From Paenibacillus baekrokdamisoli (GTDB taxonomy: Bacteria; Bacillota; Bacilli; Paenibacillales; Paenibacillaceae), in the NCBI RefSeq assembly GCF_003945345.1, contig NZ_AP019308.1:1364001-1428000 (forward strand): a DNA stretch of 64,000 nucleotides. Direction: 5' to 3'. The notes below the pieces were generated by a model, which saw only the letters and a program-made list of their open reading frames with translations, was not told the origin of the DNA and made no database searches. Shown in pieces: positions 16,913 to 26,042 of this stretch (position 1 is the first letter of the stretch; each line of letters opens with the position of its first letter). The position numbers were made by a program, and so were the translations under genes.

Positions 16913-16963
16913 TTCAAGGGTCTGTACCCGACTTCATCAATATCAGGCTGCGGAGGTGCCATT

Positions 16964-18400
16964 ATGAGCGGGCTGCGTGATCGACTGCTAAGACTCCGAG
17001 GATCAGCCGCTTCAAAGAGTGAGCTGCAGGCAGGGATGCCTATCGAAATAACTATAGAGCAGAAGCCGCCTGAAGAGGTGAAGCACTCCGATGAACTTAA
17101 GCACAGTGGAAATGAAGAGTTCGAGAGTCTTCCATCAGAATGGGATGCCCATGGGGTTCGTCTGATGCAGACAGAGGTGGGCACTTTCCTCATACGAGAG
17201 GTGCATTATCCGACTGCATATCGCCATGGGATTCACAGCCTTGATGAACTGCAAGAAGCGGTAAGTGGATTAGTTGCTTTCCGCAAACCGGAAGAACAGC
17301 CTTCTATTCGCAGTGCTAGAGCTGATTCTGACCTTAAGCTCCCGATAACGGAGGATAAAATGCCGAAACCAACACCGGATAAGGATATACAATCTGCTAT
17401 CGATCCGGATCAGCTGTTATTCTTAGATTTGGAGACAACAGGGCTTGGCGTAGGTACTGGGAATGTACCGTTCATGGTCGGACTGGCATACAGCAAGAAT
17501 GGTACCTTTGTTGTCGAACAAATGCTAATTCGTCATCCGGCGGAAGAACGAGCAATGATAGCTTACTTAAGCAGTAAATTGCCGGCTTACACACATTTGG
17601 TGACTTATAACGGTCGAACCTTTGACTGGCCCGTTCTTCACACCCGATTCATCTTAAATGGCTTCCGAAATTTTAAATGGGAGCCTATTCATATTGACCT
17701 GCTTCATCCCTCTCGAAGTGTTTGGAGGAATACGCTTACCTCTTGTAGGCTGAGTCATGTGGAGGAAGAGAGACTTGGTATAACCCGAACAGACGATGTA
17801 CCCGGTTCCCTTGCTCCGGCGATCTACTTTCAATATCTGGCGGATGGTCAACCAGAACCGCTGCTGGGCGTCTTTCGTCATAATGAGATAGACATGCTTT
17901 CGCTTACTTGTCTTGCCATTCGTTTCGGTCATATTCTTAATGGTCAGATCGGCTCCTTCGTTAAGCAGCCTTCGGAGCATGAAGAGATTCTTAGAACGGG
18001 ATTGTGGCTGGAGAAAATGGGAAAAATAGAGCATGCGGAACAAATGTATGCTAAATTGTCGGAGGATGAGCGTACGCCTATTAGATGTTTATGTGCACTG
18101 GCTCAGCGAGACAAGAAATGTGGAAATTGGACGCGTGCTGTGTTATTGTGGCAGAAGGCTGTTCATGCTTCTACCTATACGGATTGGTCGGATTGGGAAG
18201 CACATATTGAATTGGCGATGTACTATGAACATAAGACGAAGCAGTTTGAGATCGCGTTAACACTTGCAGAGACCTCTTTCACTATTGCGCAGCGTCGATA
18301 TGCCAGCATCAGGCTGGATGCCAAAAGACGGCTTGAGCTTGAGGCCATTCGTAAGCGTATGGACCGACTGCGTTCGAAGATTAGGAGGCTTTCCGGATGA
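16964..18400 (+). CDS. mrfB: MrfB (YprB), RNase H-like exonuclease
   Basis: 478 residues. A DnaQ-like exonuclease domain spans about 150-310: motif I LFLDLETTGLG, then VTYNGRTFDWP and a C-terminal HNEIDMLSL. The C-terminus carries TPR-like repeats, as in Bacillus YprB. MrfB is the metal-dependent exonuclease partner of MrfA. GGAGGTG lies just before the ATG. The gene ends in an ATGA overlap with the next gene. Confidence 0.92.
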   Translation: MSGLRDRLLRLRGSAASKSELQAGMPIEITIEQKPPEEVKHSDELKHSGNEEFESLPSEWDAHGVRLMQTEVGTFLIREVHYPTAYRHGIHSLDELQEAVSGLVAFRKPEEQPSIRSARADSDLKLPITEDKMPKPTPDKDIQSAIDPDQLLFLDLETTGLGVGTGNVPFMVGLAYSKNGTFVVEQMLIRHPAEERAMIAYLSSKLPAYTHLVTYNGRTFDWPVLHTRFILNGFRNFKWEPIHIDLLHPSRSVWRNTLTSCRLSHVEEERLGITRTDDVPGSLAPAIYFQYLADGQPEPLLGVFRHNEIDMLSLTCLAIRFGHILNGQIGSFVKQPSEHEEILRTGLWLEKMGKIEHAEQMYAKLSEDERTPIRCLCALAQRDKKCGNWTRAVLLWQKAVHASTYTDWSDWEAHIELAMYYEHKTKQFEIALTLAETSFTIAQRRYASIRLDAKRRLELEAIRKRMDRLRSKIRRLSG

Positions 18401-19488
18401 AACCAATACGATTCGCCATTCTTGGCTTCGGAAATATAGCAAAAACACATATGACCGCTCTGCGTGCGCTGCCTATCATAAAGAAAATGCCGGTTGTACC
18501 CGTATTAGATACATTAATTACAAGAAATCCAGCCGTTCATCAGGCTCAAGCGGAAGCAATCGGCTTCAGGCGCGTGATCTCCTCTTCAGCAGAGGCAGCT
18601 CTAGACGATAGCATTCATGTATTTGACATTTGCACGCCCAATGCCAACCATTTCGATGATGTTAACACCGCACTTAGCGGAGGGAAAGCAATATACTGCG
18701 AGAAGCCGGTAACGGAATCGTACGAGCGATCGACGGTTCTATATGACTCCGTCAAGAAGCATCCAAACACGCTTCAGCAGCTTGCTTTTACATTTCGCTA
18801 CCATCCTGCAGTGATGCGAATGAAGCAGCTGCTGGAGGATGGCGTAATTGGCGAGGTGCTTCAATGCAAAATCTCTTATCGTCGATCCGGATATTTGAAT
18901 CCGCAGCGCCCAGTGAGTTGGAGACTGCAAAGCGGCATGTCCGGCGGAGGTGCAATCAGTGATCTTGGTGTTCATGTGCTTGATCTTCTCAGGCATTGGT
19001 TCGGTGAGCTCGTCGATGTAAGAGGGCGCACGAACACCTACGTACAGAAGCGCCCAGATGAGAAGACAGGGCAACTCGTCGACGTTGACGTTGATGACTG
19101 GGCGATGATGCATTATACGACGGTGTCTGGAGTTAGCGGAACTGCAGAGGTATCGCGAATTTCGCTTGGCTCTGATGCTTATGATATTCAAATTGTTGGT
19201 TCACAAGGATCCATTACATGTGATCTCGAAAGAGACTTAACACCACGTGTACATCTGTTGAAGGGCAGCAGCGCAGCTATACCTGCTTCTGACTCACTTG
19301 TGTTGTTACCAGACGAGAAGTCCACGATGGGGATAGCGGTAGATACCCATTTCGCAGCGCTTTACCATTTTCTGCTGCGTTATACAGGAGAAGATCGGTT
19401 TCCGGGATTAGCCCCTACCCTTGAAGATGGTGTGAAGGTGGAATATTGGATAGATCGTGTCCTTCAAGAGAATAAGGGGTGGGCATAG
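18397..19488 (+). CDS. Gfo/Idh/MocA-family oxidoreductase
   Basis: 363 residues. An N-terminal Rossmann fold (ILGFGNIAKTH) is followed by the family's EKPVTES signature (Lys near residue 109) and the C-terminal substrate domain with GGAISDLGVHVLDLL. NAD(P)-dependent, probably acting on a sugar or inositol derivative; the substrate is not readable. The start overlaps the mrfB stop by four bases, and the stop abuts the next ATG, so it lies inside the repair operon despite an unrelated role. Confidence 0.92.
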   Translation: MKPIRFAILGFGNIAKTHMTALRALPIIKKMPVVPVLDTLITRNPAVHQAQAEAIGFRRVISSSAEAALDDSIHVFDICTPNANHFDDVNTALSGGKAIYCEKPVTESYERSTVLYDSVKKHPNTLQQLAFTFRYHPAVMRMKQLLEDGVIGEVLQCKISYRRSGYLNPQRPVSWRLQSGMSGGGAISDLGVHVLDLLRHWFGELVDVRGRTNTYVQKRPDEKTGQLVDVDVDDWAMMHYTTVSGVSGTAEVSRISLGSDAYDIQIVGSQGSITCDLERDLTPRVHLLKGSSAAIPASDSLVLLPDEKSTMGIAVDTHFAALYHFLLRYTGEDRFPGLAPTLEDGVKVEYWIDRVLQENKGWA

Positions 19489-20307
19489 ATGGCAGATAGT
19501 CATAGTGCTTTACGCGGCCTCTTAATCGATTTGGATGGAACACTCTATCACGGACATAAGATGATTGCTGGGGCGGACAAGCTCATACAAATGCTGCAGG
19601 ATAAGAAGGTTTCTTATTTATTCGTTACGAATAACTCTACAGGAACGGCTGAAGTTGTCGCAGAACGGCTGCGTAGTATGGGAATTCCAGCTAAGCCAGA
19701 GGATGTATGCACATCCGCGCAGGCTGCTGCATTTTATATCGCGGAGCAGAATCAGGGTGCTCGCGTTTTTGCCGTTGGTGAGGACGGACTTCGAAGTGCG
19801 ATAATGGATGCAGGACTGCAGTTGGTCGACGAGAATCCCGATATTGTTGTGCAGGGGATGAATCGTCAGCTAACTTACGATCAGGCTGCTCGAGCCGTAA
19901 GCTTTATCTTGAATGGAGCAAGCTACGTGTTGACGAATCCAGATAAGCTTCTGCCTACGGCTGATGGTTATATCCCCGGTGCTGGATCAATCTCTGCCAT
20001 GCTTCAAACCGCTACTGGAATAGCGCCCACAGTTATTGGTAAACCCTCAGCGATTCTGATGAACTTTGCGCTGAAGAAGCTTGGGCTTCAAGCCGCAGAA
20101 ACATGGGTTGTGGGCGATAATCCACATACGGACATTGCAGCTGGTCAAATAGCGGGATGTAAGTCGGTGCTAGTGTTGACAGGACTTGCAACTAAGCAGA
20201 ATTACAAGCAGCTTCTTGAAGCGGCTTGCTGCGATGCGGATGTTGTTCTGGAGGATCTTCATGATTTACATACCTATATTGGCGACAAACTAGCCTCACA
20301 ACAATAA
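19489..20307 (+). CDS. HAD-IIA phosphatase (YutF/NagD-like)
   Basis: 272 residues. DLDGTLYHG at residues 16-24, LFVTNNST (motif II), then GKPSAILM and VVGDNPHTDI. The layout is of the C2-cap TIGR01457/YutF group, which hydrolyses sugar phosphates or nucleotides. Its ATG follows the previous stop directly. Cytosolic; physiological substrate unknown. Confidence 0.9.
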   Translation: MADSHSALRGLLIDLDGTLYHGHKMIAGADKLIQMLQDKKVSYLFVTNNSTGTAEVVAERLRSMGIPAKPEDVCTSAQAAAFYIAEQNQGARVFAVGEDGLRSAIMDAGLQLVDENPDIVVQGMNRQLTYDQAARAVSFILNGASYVLTNPDKLLPTADGYIPGAGSISAMLQTATGIAPTVIGKPSAILMNFALKKLGLQAAETWVVGDNPHTDIAAGQIAGCKSVLVLTGLATKQNYKQLLEAACCDADVVLEDLHDLHTYIGDKLASQQ

Positions 20308-20332
20308 ATGCCGACAGGAAGGAAGAATAGCG

Positions 20333-21148
20333 ATGCCAGAATGGCCAGAAATGGAAAACTATCGCAAAATGCTGGCGGAGCGAATTTCCGGGCAGCCAAT
20401 TCAGGATGTGGAAATTACCCGTCCCAAATCGATAAATGTATCTCCTGAAACCTTTAAGGGGGAGCTTATCGGCCGAACGATATGGTTCGTAGAACGACGC
20501 GGCAAAATGCTCATTTTTCATCTAGATAACGGAAAACGTCTTCTGCTCCATCTCATGCTTGGCGGTTTGATTCACTTCGGACCACGAGAGGAGCGCCCTG
20601 ATCGTACCGTTCAGGTGGCCATTGATTTTCCTAATGGAGAATTGTGCTTTATAGGTCTGAGACTGGGCTATATTCACTTTCTTACGGTCAAGGAAGTGGA
20701 GGCTAAGCTTGCCGACCTGGGACCTGATCCATTCGATAAAAGAATAACACTTGAGAAATTCATCGAACGCTTCAAGAGCAAGCGGGGATCGATCAAGACG
20801 GCCATGCTGGAGCAGCGTGTCCTTTCAGGAATCGGCAACTGTTATGCAGATGAGATCGCATTCGAAGCGGGAATAAGACCAAGTGCACGCATCTCTGATA
20901 TTGAGCCTGAATCATGGGAACGTCTTTATCATGCGATGCATAAAGTTCTGCTAGAAGCTGCAGCTCTAGGCGGTTATATGGAAATGCCTCTAACAGCAGA
21001 TGACACGCTTACCGGTGGCTACAATGATCATTGCCGTGTATATGATCGCGGAGGAGAGCCGTGCGTTCGCTGCTCCGGTACAGTGGAACAAGGAGAAATC
21101 AATTCACGTAAAATATTCTTTTGCCCATCCTGTCAGCGAGATCGGTAA
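20333..21148 (+). CDS. Fpg/Nei-family DNA glycosylase
   Basis: 271 residues. The N-terminus MPEWPEME supplies the catalytic Pro2 and Glu3; a lysine follows in RGKMLIF. A helix-two-turns-helix with GIGNCYADE and a C-terminal zinc finger (CVRC ... CPSC) complete the fold. The family excises oxidised bases with AP-lyase activity. The MPEWPEMENY form differs from the standard MPELPEVE of MutM, so it may be a Nei-like paralogue rather than the main MutM. The endonuclease IV gene follows within eight bases, a fitting base-excision pair. Confidence 0.9.
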   Translation: MPEWPEMENYRKMLAERISGQPIQDVEITRPKSINVSPETFKGELIGRTIWFVERRGKMLIFHLDNGKRLLLHLMLGGLIHFGPREERPDRTVQVAIDFPNGELCFIGLRLGYIHFLTVKEVEAKLADLGPDPFDKRITLEKFIERFKSKRGSIKTAMLEQRVLSGIGNCYADEIAFEAGIRPSARISDIEPESWERLYHAMHKVLLEAAALGGYMEMPLTADDTLTGGYNDHCRVYDRGGEPCVRCSGTVEQGEINSRKIFFCPSCQRDR

Positions 21149-21156
21149 TCAAGCGG

Positions 21157-21993
21157 ATGCGAGCGGGTTGCCATGTCTCTACAAAGGGCGGTTACGCCCA
21201 GGCCGCGAAGACAGCCGCTTCTTTGGGGGCGGAGTCCTTTCAATATTTCCCGAAGAATCCACGCAGCTTGGTTGTCAAATCCTTCGATGATGGAGATGCG
21301 AAGCGATGTGCGGCGTTCTGCCAAGAGCGCGGTATCGCTTCTATTGCACATTCACCCTATCCGACGAATATCGCGGCAGAAGACCCTCAGCATCGGGCGA
21401 GAACGGTGGTATCTCTGCTTAATGATCTGGACATTGCAGAAGCATGCGGCTCGCTTGGCGTCGTGGTCCATTTTGGCGTATATAAAGGACCTAATCCGCT
21501 TGAAGGCTATCAGAACGCTATCTTTACGCTGAACGCTGTTACATCGCAGTGGAAGGGCCAAGCGAAGCTATTAATTGAGAACCAGGCTGGTGAGCACACC
21601 TTCATGGGAACGACGATGGAAGAGCTCGCACAAATTCGCAGCCTTGCTGACCATCCGCATCAAATCGGATTTTGCCTAGATACGTGTCATTTGTTCGCGA
21701 GTGGCGTATGGGATGGAAGCGTCGATGCACAGTGGGTGAGAAGAGCCAGGGAGCTCCATGTGCTAGAGCATCTTGTAGCGATCCATCTGAATGATTCGGT
21801 TTATCCTTCCGGAGCAAAGAAAGATCGGCATGCAGTCATCGGAGAAGGATATATCGGTGAAACTGGGCTAAAGTGGCTGCTCAATATGCCGGAGCTCGTT
21901 AATTTACCGTTTGTCTTGGAAACGTCTGCTGGAGCAGATGGAACTCACCGAGAACAGCTTGCGCTAATCCGTGAATGGGGAGGATCAGTATGA
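21157..21993 (+). CDS. nfo: endonuclease IV (AP endonuclease, TIM barrel)
   Basis: About 278 residues. RAGCHVSTKGG, then HSPYPTNIA, VVHFG, LLIENQAGE, FCLDTCHLF, IHLNDSV and HAVIGEG give the trinuclear zinc ligands of endonuclease IV. It nicks abasic sites left by glycosylases such as the one encoded just upstream. The start is uncertain: ATG 21157 fits the family N-terminus but has no strong ribosome binding site, so translation is probably coupled to the glycosylase gene. The stop overlaps the next ATG. Confidence 0.92.
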   Translation: MRAGCHVSTKGGYAQAAKTAASLGAESFQYFPKNPRSLVVKSFDDGDAKRCAAFCQERGIASIAHSPYPTNIAAEDPQHRARTVVSLLNDLDIAEACGSLGVVVHFGVYKGPNPLEGYQNAIFTLNAVTSQWKGQAKLLIENQAGEHTFMGTTMEELAQIRSLADHPHQIGFCLDTCHLFASGVWDGSVDAQWVRRARELHVLEHLVAIHLNDSVYPSGAKKDRHAVIGEGYIGETGLKWLLNMPELVNLPFVLETSAGADGTHREQLALIREWGGSV

Positions 21994-22295
21994 TCAACGT
22001 TTATTTGGATGATTATCGGCCGTGTCCAAAAGGGTTTGTTCTAGCGGTCAATGCAGAGGCATGCATGCTTCTGCTAAGCACAGAGGAAATCGATATCTTG
22101 TCCCTCGATTTTGATCTAGGCTGGGGGCAGCCTACGGGACTTGAGGTCGTTCAATATATTGTAGATAGCGGCCGCTACCCGAAGAGCGTATATTTTCATA
22201 CATCCAGCCCGGCAGGACGCATGCAGATGATTCATTTGCTCAGGCAGCATGCCCCTCTTGAAGTAACCATTCACAACGGTCCAATGGGTTCTTAG
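21990..22295 (+). CDS. receiver-like protein (cyclic-phosphate processing type)
   Basis: 101 residues, starting with ATG 21990 in an ATGA overlap with nfo (GGGGAGG upstream). INVYLDDYRPCP and then ILSLDFDLGWG, followed by YFHTSSPAGRMQM, give the pattern of the small receiver-like family linked to cyclic-phosphate processing. The role is unproven. It shares the fold of response-regulator receivers but lacks their full acidic pocket. Its place between nfo and an ABC ATPase suggests a nucleic-acid repair or RNA-end link. Confidence 0.65.
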   Translation: MINVYLDDYRPCPKGFVLAVNAEACMLLLSTEEIDILSLDFDLGWGQPTGLEVVQYIVDSGRYPKSVYFHTSSPAGRMQMIHLLRQHAPLEVTIHNGPMGS

Positions 22296-22350
22296 TAAAT
22301 GGGATGGGTTGGGTTGGATGTATGACATGAGATAACGAGGAGGATTAATA

Positions 22351-23133
22351 ATGATTCATTTAAACCAAATCTTTCTTCGTCGAGAAGAACGTCAGTTGTT
22401 GAATGGCGTTACGCTGGATATGAAAAAAGGAGAGCATTGGGTGATTCTTGGCCGTAATGGATCAGGGAAAACAACCTTGCTCGAAATGATGAACGGTCAT
22501 TTGTTTCCTTCGTCAGGAACAATCGATGTACTTGGTCACCGCTATGGGGAAACGGATCTTCGCGAGGTACGCAAACAAATAGGTTATATCAGTCAATCTG
22601 TTATTGAAAAATTGACGCTTCGTGATCCTGTCTGGGAGGTTGTTGCCACTGGTGAATATGCATTCCTCCGTTTCTATCAAGAGATTGATGATAAGGTGCG
22701 TTTGAAGGCGCTGCAGCTGCTTAGTGAAGCGGGACTTAGTCACGTCGCCTATCAACCACTCAGCACATTGTCACAAGGTGAGAGGAAGAAAGTGCTGCTG
22801 GCCCGGGCATTAATGTCAGAACCTAAGCTTATCGTGATGGACGAGCCTTGCGCAGGTCTGGATTTTCACGAGAGAGAGAAGCTGCTGATTGATTTAGGTC
22901 GATTAGCTGATCGGGATATTATGATTGTTTATGTAACTCATCATACCGAGGAAATTATTCCGTTATTTACACATGTTGCCCTCATTCATGATGGACAAAT
23001 TACGGCCGCTGGGCCCAAAGAAGAAGTTCTTACTACAGAAAGACTTAGTCAAACCTATGATTGGCCAGTTGAGTTGGAATGGGCGAACGAAAGACCTTGG
23101 ATTCGTGCATCAGCAGGAGGTAATAAATCGTGA
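22351..23133 (+). CDS. ABC ATPase (YlmA-like)
   Basis: 260 residues. Walker A GRNGSGKTT, signature LSQGERKKV, Walker B LIVMDEP and the H-loop YVTHH are all intact. It resembles Bacillus YlmA. No permease or binding-protein gene lies beside it, so the transport partner is elsewhere or the role is not transport. The stop overlaps the GTG start of the next gene. Confidence 0.88.
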   Translation: MIHLNQIFLRREERQLLNGVTLDMKKGEHWVILGRNGSGKTTLLEMMNGHLFPSSGTIDVLGHRYGETDLREVRKQIGYISQSVIEKLTLRDPVWEVVATGEYAFLRFYQEIDDKVRLKALQLLSEAGLSHVAYQPLSTLSQGERKKVLLARALMSEPKLIVMDEPCAGLDFHEREKLLIDLGRLADRDIMIVYVTHHTEEIIPLFTHVALIHDGQITAAGPKEEVLTTERLSQTYDWPVELEWANERPWIRASAGGNKS

Positions 23134-24146
23134 CCCAGTGGATAGGTACAGCCAACCATGGCTTCGCGACACTAGCGATGGAAGAGCTTCGCCGATTGTT
23201 TCGTGAGGTAAAGTTCGTTCAGCTAAAAGCAGGGGAAATCTTCCGAATGGAAGTTCCGCTAAGCAGAGAAGAAGCAATAGCTGAGTTGCTGGCTAATGAG
23301 CCTATTTTTCTGCGACATATTCAGCCGATAGACCGCACCTTGCCCATTCAAGGAGATGCGGATGATTTGGAAGCTTTATCAGAGCTGGTTCGTAATGCTC
23401 GAATGAGATGCGAGGGGAAGACCATTGCGATTCATTTGCGCCGTGCGGAAGGAACTCCATTCCTATATTCCGCGTCGGATACGAAGGCTGTATTGGATGC
23501 GGTCATTATGGAGCTTGGTGGTGAACCCGCCATGCAATCACCAGATGTAATCTTCTCGATTTATGCAGGAGCCGAGGAGCTGCAAGTGGGATGGGGAACA
23601 CCTAAGGAGCAGCTATCGGATTGGCCGGGAGGAGCCGTTCGGTTCCAGCGTGAAGACGGTCAAATATCGCGGGCGAAATTCAAGCTTTTGGAGGCGGAAC
23701 GTGCATTCAATCTCCATTTTGAAACGTACAAAGAAGCAATGGACATCGGCGCCGCACCTGGCGGCTGGACGCATCTTCTGTTGGAACGCGGCCTGCGTGT
23801 AACCTCGGTTGATCCAGCAGAACTTCATCCTGTCTTGAAGAGCTATCCAAGACTCAGTTATCTGAAGAAAAATGCTTCCGATGTGAAATTCCCCAATGGA
23901 ACCTTTGATCTGCTAGTCTGCGATATGAGCTGGAGTCCAATGCAAATGTCTAAGCTTGTGCTTGAGAAGCTGGACGCTCTGACGAACCGTGCAACGGCTA
24001 TTATTACGGTCAAGCTGATGCACAAGAAGCCATTGCAAACCATTCGAGACGTAATTGAACGTCTTGAATCCGAATTCGTACTGAAAAAGGCAAAGCAATT
24101 GTTCCACAATCGAGACGAGATTACGTTATACTTAATTAAAAAGTAA
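23130..24146 (+). CDS. RlmM/FtsJ-like rRNA 2'-O-methyltransferase
   Basis: 338 residues from a GTG overlapping the upstream TGA. The N-terminal half is THUMP-like. The C-terminal RrmJ/FtsJ domain has the SAM motif DIGAAPGGWTHLL and a plausible K-D-K-E tetrad (K in RAKFKLLEA, D in VCDMSW, K in TVKLMHKK, E in RDEITLY). This layout is that of RlmM, which methylates the ribose of C2498 in 23S rRNA in E. coli. The target here is inferred. Confidence 0.82.
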   Translation: MTQWIGTANHGFATLAMEELRRLFREVKFVQLKAGEIFRMEVPLSREEAIAELLANEPIFLRHIQPIDRTLPIQGDADDLEALSELVRNARMRCEGKTIAIHLRRAEGTPFLYSASDTKAVLDAVIMELGGEPAMQSPDVIFSIYAGAEELQVGWGTPKEQLSDWPGGAVRFQREDGQISRAKFKLLEAERAFNLHFETYKEAMDIGAAPGGWTHLLLERGLRVTSVDPAELHPVLKSYPRLSYLKKNASDVKFPNGTFDLLVCDMSWSPMQMSKLVLEKLDALTNRATAIITVKLMHKKPLQTIRDVIERLESEFVLKKAKQLFHNRDEITLYLIKK

Positions 24147-24175
24147 GTTCGCAAGTTGAGCGGCGAACGATTGGG

Positions 24176-24227
24176 AAAGCATCCCGAATGAGCAGGCATG
24201 AGCCTGTCCAATCGGGATGCTTTTTTT
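24176..24227 (+). terminator. terminator of the mrfA operon
   Basis: AAGCATCCCGA / TCGGGATGCTT stem, seven T. It ends the run of closely spaced genes from 14663. Confidence 0.92.
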
Positions 24228-24325
24228 AAATATAAGAAAGTATAAGCTCCCTCTATACTTTGCTTATATTTCAGAGGGAAGAAACTTGCTTCGCCGCCAA
24301 GGACGGCGTAAGCTGTTTCTTCTTG
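24228..24325. repeat. two-hairpin dispersed repeat, copy 2
   Basis: 98 bases. ATATAAG-AAAGTATA ... TATACTTTG-CTTATAT forms the first hairpin, and GAAGAAAC..GCTT.GCCG...CGGC.AAGC.GTTTCTTC the second. It starts where a terminator T-run ends, as copy 1 does. An open frame runs through it into the kinase gene, but the kinase start lies after it. Confidence 0.92.
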
Positions 24326-24379
24326 TGCATGGAAGAGAATGGGGAAGAACGCAAATTATACGAGGAGGAGCTGGAAAAG

Positions 24380-25939
24380 ATGACATTAGAGCATACAGGT
24401 TATGACAATGGCACCATCATTGGAGAGCGTTATCGAATAGTAGGTTTAATCGGTCAAGGAGGTATGGGCGAGGTATATGCGGTGGAGGATTTAAGACTAC
24501 AGGGTAAGCTGCGCGCGCTTAAGGTGAATAGGGGAACCGTTAAGGATGGCGTATACAGTGCGGAGGAGGCAGGGCTGCTCATGCGTCTTAATCACCCCCA
24601 CCTCCCACTAATTACGGACTATTTTTCAGCAAATGAGGCAGGACATGAAATACTCATCATGGATTATATTGATGGATTGACGTTAAAGTCCCATCTGTCA
24701 GAGAACGGAGGGGTGATGCAGTTATCGGCTGTGCTGGAGATTGGCATTCAGTTATGCGACGCATTAGGCTATCTGCATGCCCAGCATCCTCCCATTATTC
24801 ATCGTGATTTGAAGCCTACGAATGTCATGATGGAGCGTAGTGGATTTGTTCGATTAATTGATTTTGGCATCGCAAGAAGATATAAACGAGGGCAGAGTCA
24901 AGACACGGTTAGCTTGGGTACACCGGGGTTTGCCGCACCTGAGCAGGAAGGTCAGCAGCAAAGCGATGCTCGTACGGATGTATTCGGACTTGGCGCATTA
25001 TTATACTATCTATTGAGTGGTGGGAGCTTGCGCATGAACAGCGCGGCTGCACCGACCAGACTTTTGCCTCATTTACCTGCTCCATTCAATGCGGTCCTTG
25101 CTCGCATGGTTGATCCTTTACCTGAATTTCGTTATTCGTCTATGGAAGAAACGAAATTGGCGTTAGCTAACTGTCTGGTACAATTTCAGGGCTATTCCGC
25201 TGCATTAGCTGCTTCTGCTCCAATGGCAAAGAAACAGCAGCGTATCGTTGTTGCATCCTTGTCAGCTGGCTCTGGAGCCACCTTTGTAAGTATTACGCTC
25301 CTCCATTTGCTAGGTTTAAGAGGGATAGACTGTGCTGGCGTTGAGCATCCGGAGCTTGAGCCTGAGTGGAATGCCTTGCTTAATCTTTCGGAGCAGGCCA
25401 GTGCTGAATCCCGGAGACCCCTTGATTCTAGGTATAGGAGATCTGCCCTCCCAACTTTACCGATTACTTGGCATGCTCTTCATCCCTTTCACTCACGAGA
25501 TGATGCGGAGCAAGCACTGAAATATCGATTAATGATGGATTCTTTGCAGCAGTCTATCGTAGTGACGGATTTATCTAGTAAGTGGACCTCCAAAGAAGTG
25601 GAGAATGAAGTGCTGCAGGCGGATGTTTTGTTATTCGTTGTGGATCCTTTTCCAGCAAAATGGTCCCTGCAGCGCATGAAGGCTGTTCAATCGATTTGCT
25701 TTGAGCGAAATAAGCATCATCGATCTACATTATGGATTGCAAATAAAGATCAACGGTTTCAAACTCGAGTAGAATGGCTAGCGATGATCCCGGCAAAGCC
25801 TATATTAACGATACCGATGCTGCCTTCAGAGGAATGGGTAGATCAAATGTGGGAAGGCAAATGGGCTACGGCGCATAAAAGGTGGCTTCCGACGCTGGAA
25901 CGAGCTTTTCAACCCATATTCGATAAGGTTTTTGCATGA
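24380..25939 (+). CDS. Ser/Thr protein kinase fused to a degenerate MinD-like domain
   Basis: 519 residues from ATG 24380 (GAGGAGGAG upstream). Kinase domain about 15-270: glycine loop GQGGMG (25-30), K48, HRDLKPTN (141-148), DFG (161-163) and APE (186-188). No PASTA repeats or membrane segment follow. Instead residues 288-519 look like a MinD/CpaE-type ATPase: VVASLSAGSGATF in place of the P-loop (the lysine is missing), VVTDLSSKWT, then ADVLLFVVDPFPAKW and WIANKDQ. Active as a kinase by its motifs; the second half probably binds partners or nucleotide weakly. A stand-alone gene. Confidence 0.85.
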   Translation: MTLEHTGYDNGTIIGERYRIVGLIGQGGMGEVYAVEDLRLQGKLRALKVNRGTVKDGVYSAEEAGLLMRLNHPHLPLITDYFSANEAGHEILIMDYIDGLTLKSHLSENGGVMQLSAVLEIGIQLCDALGYLHAQHPPIIHRDLKPTNVMMERSGFVRLIDFGIARRYKRGQSQDTVSLGTPGFAAPEQEGQQQSDARTDVFGLGALLYYLLSGGSLRMNSAAAPTRLLPHLPAPFNAVLARMVDPLPEFRYSSMEETKLALANCLVQFQGYSAALAASAPMAKKQQRIVVASLSAGSGATFVSITLLHLLGLRGIDCAGVEHPELEPEWNALLNLSEQASAESRRPLDSRYRRSALPTLPITWHALHPFHSRDDAEQALKYRLMMDSLQQSIVVTDLSSKWTSKEVENEVLQADVLLFVVDPFPAKWSLQRMKAVQSICFERNKHHRSTLWIANKDQRFQTRVEWLAMIPAKPILTIPMLPSEEWVDQMWEGKWATAHKRWLPTLERAFQPIFDKVFA

Positions 25940-25941
25940 AG

Positions 25942-25970
25942 TTGACACAACTAGCGAGCTCCTATGATAC
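25942..25970 (+). promoter_or_regulatory. sigma-A promoter for the ABC-F gene
   Basis: TTGACA (25942-25947), 17-base spacer, TGATAC (25965-25970), about 70 bases before the start codon. Confidence 0.6.
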
Positions 25971-26042
25971 AATGATACGCGAGCGTTGATTTCAAGATGC
26001 TTTGTTTATTGATGAACAAAAAGAAATGGAGCCTCTAATCAC

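Noticed and set aside
24260-24379. Longer N-terminus for the kinase.
   Set aside because: The added residues come from the dispersed repeat, and the strong ribosome binding site precedes ATG 24380.
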